Assembly: GCF_019599145.1 (NCBI RefSeq)
Contig: NZ_CP080647.1
Coordinates: 6,572,001 to 6,636,000, forward strand
Length of the DNA stretch: 64,000 nucleotides
Direction: 5' to 3'
Source: Streptomyces akebiae
Lineage (GTDB): Bacteria; Actinomycetota; Actinomycetes; Streptomycetales; Streptomycetaceae
The position numbers and the translations under genes were made by a program. Shown here piece by piece: positions 61,068 to 64,000 of the stretch (its first letter is position 1; every line of letters begins with the position of its first letter). Below the pieces are notes generated by a model, which saw nothing but the letters and a program-made list of their open reading frames with translations, was not told the DNA's origin and ran no database searches.

Positions 61068-62242
61068 GACTGGATGGACTCCCTATGCTCCGTGCGTGCG
61101 ACGCATGGTGCGGGCACGCCGATCAGATGGCGGTAGACGTCCGCGACCGCCTCGGTGGAGTGCCGCACGTCGTGCGAGGACAGGACGTACTGGAGCCCCT
61201 GGCGGCCGAGCGAGGCGCGCAGCGGTGGGTCGAGCAGTAGTTCGGTGACGGCCTCGGCCAGCAGCGCCGGGTTTTCGGGCGGGACCAGCAGACGGGCGGC
61301 GAGTGAGGGCGGCAGGCTCTCGCGGGCACCGCCGACATCGGTGGCGACAACCGGCCGACCGCAGGCCATCGCCTCCAGTGGGGCCAGCGCCATGCCCTCC
61401 CAACGCGACGGCAGGACGACGAGGTCTGCGGCCCGGTACCAGGGGACGACGTCGGCGACACCACCCACGAACAGCACGGATTTCGGCGCGCGCGCCCGGA
61501 GCCGCTCGCGGTCCGGACCGTCGCCGACCAGGACTAGACGCGCGCCGGGCACCCTGCGGGCGACGCTGCTCCATGCCGTCAGCAGGACGGCCTGGCCCTT
61601 CTGTCGGCACAACCGCCCCACACAGACGACGAGCGGCGCGGCGGGATCGACCTCGCCCAACGGCGTCAGTCCAGCTCTTACGGGACCGACGGGGCCGGGG
61701 CGGAAGCGTTGCACGTCGACGCCGTTGGGGATGACGCTCCAGCGCCCGTCGATCCTGGCGCGCGCGCCGGTCATGCGTTCCGCCTCGCTCACGCACACCA
61801 CCTGGGAGGCCCAGCGCACCCCCCACCGTTCCCACGCCCGCGCGAGGATCGAGACGGCCCCGCCGGTGGCCTCGAAAGACCAGGCATGCGGCTGGAACAC
61901 GGTGGGGATTCTCCCCCGGACGGCGAGCCGCCCGGCGAGCCCGGCCTTCGCGCTGTGTGCGTGCACCAGATGCGGGCGTACTTCATCGATCACGCGTGCG
62001 AGATGTCGTACCTCCCAAACGAGTGACGGCCCCGGTGACCGCTTCGCGGGCCAGTGCCGTACGTCCGCGCCCAGTTGAAGGAGCCCTGTGCTGAGCGCGC
62101 TGTCGGGACAGGCCACTGTGACGGCCAGCCCGGCCGTGAGCTGGGCCTGCACCAAGTCCGTCACGACGCGGGCGACCCCGCCGTCCACGGGCTGGGTGAG
62201 GTGAAGGACTCGCGCCAGAGGGCCGGTTGATGACGTGTGCAT
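61064..62242 (-). CDS. Glycosyltransferase family 4
   Basis: 392 residues, GT-B fold. HLTQPVDGGVARVVTDLVQAQ opens the protein; HSAKAGLAGRLAVRG, VIPNGVDVQRF and VGRLCRQKGQAVLLTAW follow, and the EX7E motif is in SRWEGMALAPLEAMACGRPVVATDVGG. It extends the lipid-linked repeat unit. It is probably the first enzyme gene of the leftward EPS operon, 50 bases after the DUF3344-like gene. The protein ends VARTEHRESIQS. Confidence 0.93.
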   Translation of the reverse strand: MHTSSTGPLARVLHLTQPVDGGVARVVTDLVQAQLTAGLAVTVACPDSALSTGLLQLGADVRHWPAKRSPGPSLVWEVRHLARVIDEVRPHLVHAHSAKAGLAGRLAVRGRIPTVFQPHAWSFEATGGAVSILARAWERWGVRWASQVVCVSEAERMTGARARIDGRWSVIPNGVDVQRFRPGPVGPVRAGLTPLGEVDPAAPLVVCVGRLCRQKGQAVLLTAWSSVARRVPGARLVLVGDGPDRERLRARAPKSVLFVGGVADVVPWYRAADLVVLPSRWEGMALAPLEAMACGRPVVATDVGGARESLPPSLAARLLVPPENPALLAEAVTELLLDPPLRASLGRQGLQYVLSSHDVRHSTEAVADVYRHLIGVPAPCVARTEHRESIQS

Positions 62243-62292
62243 GCGCGATGTCCTCGCTCACGGTGACGCTCGGGACGGGAGAGGAAAAGGCT

Positions 62293-63441
62293 TTACCGTT
62301 GGGCGTCGACGGCGACGAAGAGCACGCCGGTCCAGATCACGTCCCGCTGGGAAGCGACTCGGAAGGCCAGTTGGTCGCCGCCGTGGCGCAGGCCCGCGCC
62401 GAGATCGAACACATCGGAGTCATAGCCGAGAGTGCGGGTGTACGTCGGCACCCGCTGCGGCTCGGATGTTCCCGGTTCGCTGATCGTGGAGTTCAGGACG
62501 TCGTCACGGGGATTGGCGGGGTTGGTCAGGGGGGTGACCACGGTGCGGTGCGGCCGAGGGGCGGAGGAAGTGCGGGTGGTCGTGAGGGTGAGAGTGTCGC
62601 CGGTCATGCCATGGTCGCCGTCGTACGTCACCAGGCCTGCCCGGCCGCTCGCGTTCGCGGGGAAACGCGTTCCGCGCAGTCGGATCTCCTGCGCCGCACC
62701 GGACTTCAGCGCGTCGAAGCCGTCCCAGAGTGCGAGGCGCCGCAACGGCTGCTTCGGGTTCTCGTACGCCACCACAAGCGTCCAGCCACCCCACGCGCCG
62801 GCCGTCGACCGTCCCATCGCCACATTGACCTGTGCCACGGTGTACAGGCCCGGTCCGCTCCTCCGGACCAGCCTCGTGACGTCCGCCGAGGCCTGGAAGG
62901 CATCCGCGCCGTGCGCCACCCGATGGCCTACGACCGTGTCCGCGAGGACCTCCTTGTACTCCCCGCCCTGTTCGGCGATCAGCACCCGGCCGTTGTCCTT
63001 GGGCGGCTTCTGCTCGCCGACGCGCAGGTTGCCGCCCCAGTACAGCCGGGCGTAGCTGACCCGTGAGCCCTCGGGCACACGGACCTCCGCTCGGGAGGAG
63101 TTGTAGGTGTTCGGGTCCTTGTCGACATCGACGTACGTCATGTCGAAGTCGCCGTTCACCCCGGTCCCGTCCCGCCGAGTGGCTGGGCAGGAACGCGTCG
63201 TGGACGGCAGGAACCGGTGGGTCGCCCGTGGCGCACGGCAGGTGATGGAGACGTTGGCCGCGCGGACGATCCCGCCGTGCTGGAGCGCGTGGTACCGCTG
63301 GACGAAGGGGATACGGCCCGCCTCCTGCGTCGACGATGTGACAGGCGCGACCGCCAGGGCACCGGTGGGAGCCCACATCCCGGCGAGGGCGAGGGCGCCC
63401 ACCGTTGTACGGCGCAGCAGGAGGGCGAGGGAATTACGCAT
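62293..63441 (-). CDS. Secreted DUF3344-like protein
   Basis: 382 residues. An Arg-rich start and the hydrophobic stretch RRTTVGALALAGMWAPTGALA form a signal peptide. The mature protein is beta-rich: VSYARLYWGGNLRVGEQKPP, YTVAQVNVAMGRSTAGAWGGWTLVVAYE and TSEPQRVPTYTRTLGYDSDVFDLGAGL recall DUF3344/adhesin-like actinobacterial surface proteins (name from memory). Two Cys (ITCRAP, RSCPAT) may pair. It lies at the head of the EPS operon and may be an external partner of the polymer. Confidence 0.83.
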   Translation of the reverse strand: MRNSLALLLRRTTVGALALAGMWAPTGALAVAPVTSSTQEAGRIPFVQRYHALQHGGIVRAANVSITCRAPRATHRFLPSTTRSCPATRRDGTGVNGDFDMTYVDVDKDPNTYNSSRAEVRVPEGSRVSYARLYWGGNLRVGEQKPPKDNGRVLIAEQGGEYKEVLADTVVGHRVAHGADAFQASADVTRLVRRSGPGLYTVAQVNVAMGRSTAGAWGGWTLVVAYENPKQPLRRLALWDGFDALKSGAAQEIRLRGTRFPANASGRAGLVTYDGDHGMTGDTLTLTTTRTSSAPRPHRTVVTPLTNPANPRDDVLNSTISEPGTSEPQRVPTYTRTLGYDSDVFDLGAGLRHGGDQLAFRVASQRDVIWTGVLFVAVDAQR

Positions 63442-63975
63442 GACTGACGGTGCCCTTTCGGGAAGGCGGAGGTGTCAGGGGCAGGAAGGAACGAGGTGCG
63501 TGCTCCGGGGCACGGCATCTTCAAACACCCTTGGGACGCGTCAAGAGATACGCAAAACTCTAGCCGCTATCAGGCATAACCGGGTCAAACGTGAGTAAGT
63601 GTGTCGGATCGGTGAAGTAGGGGCTTCCCGGACCTGTTTTCCGCCTCGCGAGGGCAAGCGGGCCCATGGCTTGAGGCAGCCGCCTCCGCGCGGTCTGCTC
63701 GCGTGGCCCGTCGTGCCCACCTGACTGCGCGGGTCGGACGGCTCGGTGGCGCGGCGAAGGGCGCCCTGGAAGGACAGCGCGGGAGCGCGACGCTGTTGCT
63801 TTCCGCTCCTGCTCCTGGCCTGTCACGGCGCACGGCGCAAGGAGTTAAATCCTTCAGGGGTTTCATATGAGTACTCGGCAATCTTCCGCATGCGGGTTTC
63901 CGGACCGGTCGGCGCTCGTTGTGCATGACGTCAGAATCCGCCCCGGCTACCCATGTTGCCGAAGAAAGGAATCCA
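63442..63975. other. Intergenic region at the head of the EPS cluster
   Basis: About 530 bases between divergent genes with no convincing ORF. It should hold the promoter of the leftward EPS transcript and of the small secreted gene at the edge. A 10-bp palindrome CCGCATGCGG lies at 63886-63895, next to an AT-richer stretch (63840-63885). Confidence 0.65.
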
Positions 63976-64000
63976 ATGAAGTCTCTGAAGGCTGCCGCTG
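63976..64000 (+). CDS. Start of a small secreted protein, cut by the window edge
   Basis: ATG at 63976 with GAAAGGA nine bases upstream. The eight visible codons read MKSLKAAA, a common beginning of Streptomyces secreted-protein signal peptides. Nothing more can be said about the product. Confidence 0.6.

Overview
The window is chromosomal DNA of a high-GC actinomycete, almost certainly a Streptomyces. Supporting signs are strong third-position GC bias, frequent GTG starts with 4-base stop/start overlaps, a Streptomyces-type type VII secretion locus, DUF397/XRE/ATPase regulator gene sets, Tat/Sec-type small secreted proteins and a CsoR-type copper operator. No rRNA, tRNA, CRISPR array or transposase was found.

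Layout. (1) 1-8.6 kb, minus strand: a type VII (ESX-like) secretion operon reading esxA-like, esxB-like, a one-TM protein, eccD, a MinD/ParA-like ATPase, a 53-codon small ORF, eccC, and a truncated EccC-associated protein at the left edge. eccB, eccE and mycP are not in view. (2) 9.1-15 kb, minus: a ribose operon rbsR-rbsA-rbsC/B(fused)-rbsK-rbsD preceded by twin LacI-family operators. (3) 15.1-17.6 kb: an anti-sigma-like ATPase divergent from an XRE regulator/DUF397 pair (WhiJ-like set), and a secreted RTX-type protein. (4) 17.8-21.6 kb, plus: a RecD2-like helicase, then a citrate synthase preceded by a palindrome and a 28-codon leader ORF. (5) 22.4-25.1 kb, minus: copZ-copA under a CsoR-type operator. 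(6) 25.1-30.4 kb: a TetR regulator divergent from an MMPL exporter, a zinc alcohol dehydrogenase, a GNAT acetyltransferase and a small HTH protein.

(7) 30.7-37.9 kb: a myo-inositol catabolic cluster (divergent TIM-barrel isomerase; iolC, Cgl0159-type aldolase, iolB, iolD, mmsA) around a shared symmetric operator. (8) 38-46.1 kb: a secreted protein, an unusual extracytoplasmic hydrolase/ABC-ATPase fusion with its permease, a VWA lipoprotein and a long-chain acyl-CoA ligase. (9) 46.2-48.7 kb: a compositionally less GC-rich pocket of small secreted or zinc-ribbon proteins and a sortase-type LPETG surface protein with AGYGDA repeats, framed by very strong hairpins.

(10) 48.8-63.4 kb, mostly minus: a Wzx/Wzy-type exopolysaccharide cluster. 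It has a polyprenyl-phosphate glycosylphosphotransferase, two GT4 glycosyltransferases, a Wzy-like polymerase, a MurJ/Wzx-like flippase, a Wzz-like protein, a polysaccharide deacetylase, a FemAB/GNAT-like acyltransferase, a coupled FAD-oxidoreductase/ATP-grasp pair, a divergent secreted GH26-like glycanase and a DUF3344-like secreted protein. The logic is: initiate on lipid carrier, extend, flip, polymerise, control length, deacetylate or acylate, and cut outside the cell. This cluster is the best candidate for a poorly described system here. The start of another small secreted protein lies at the right edge.
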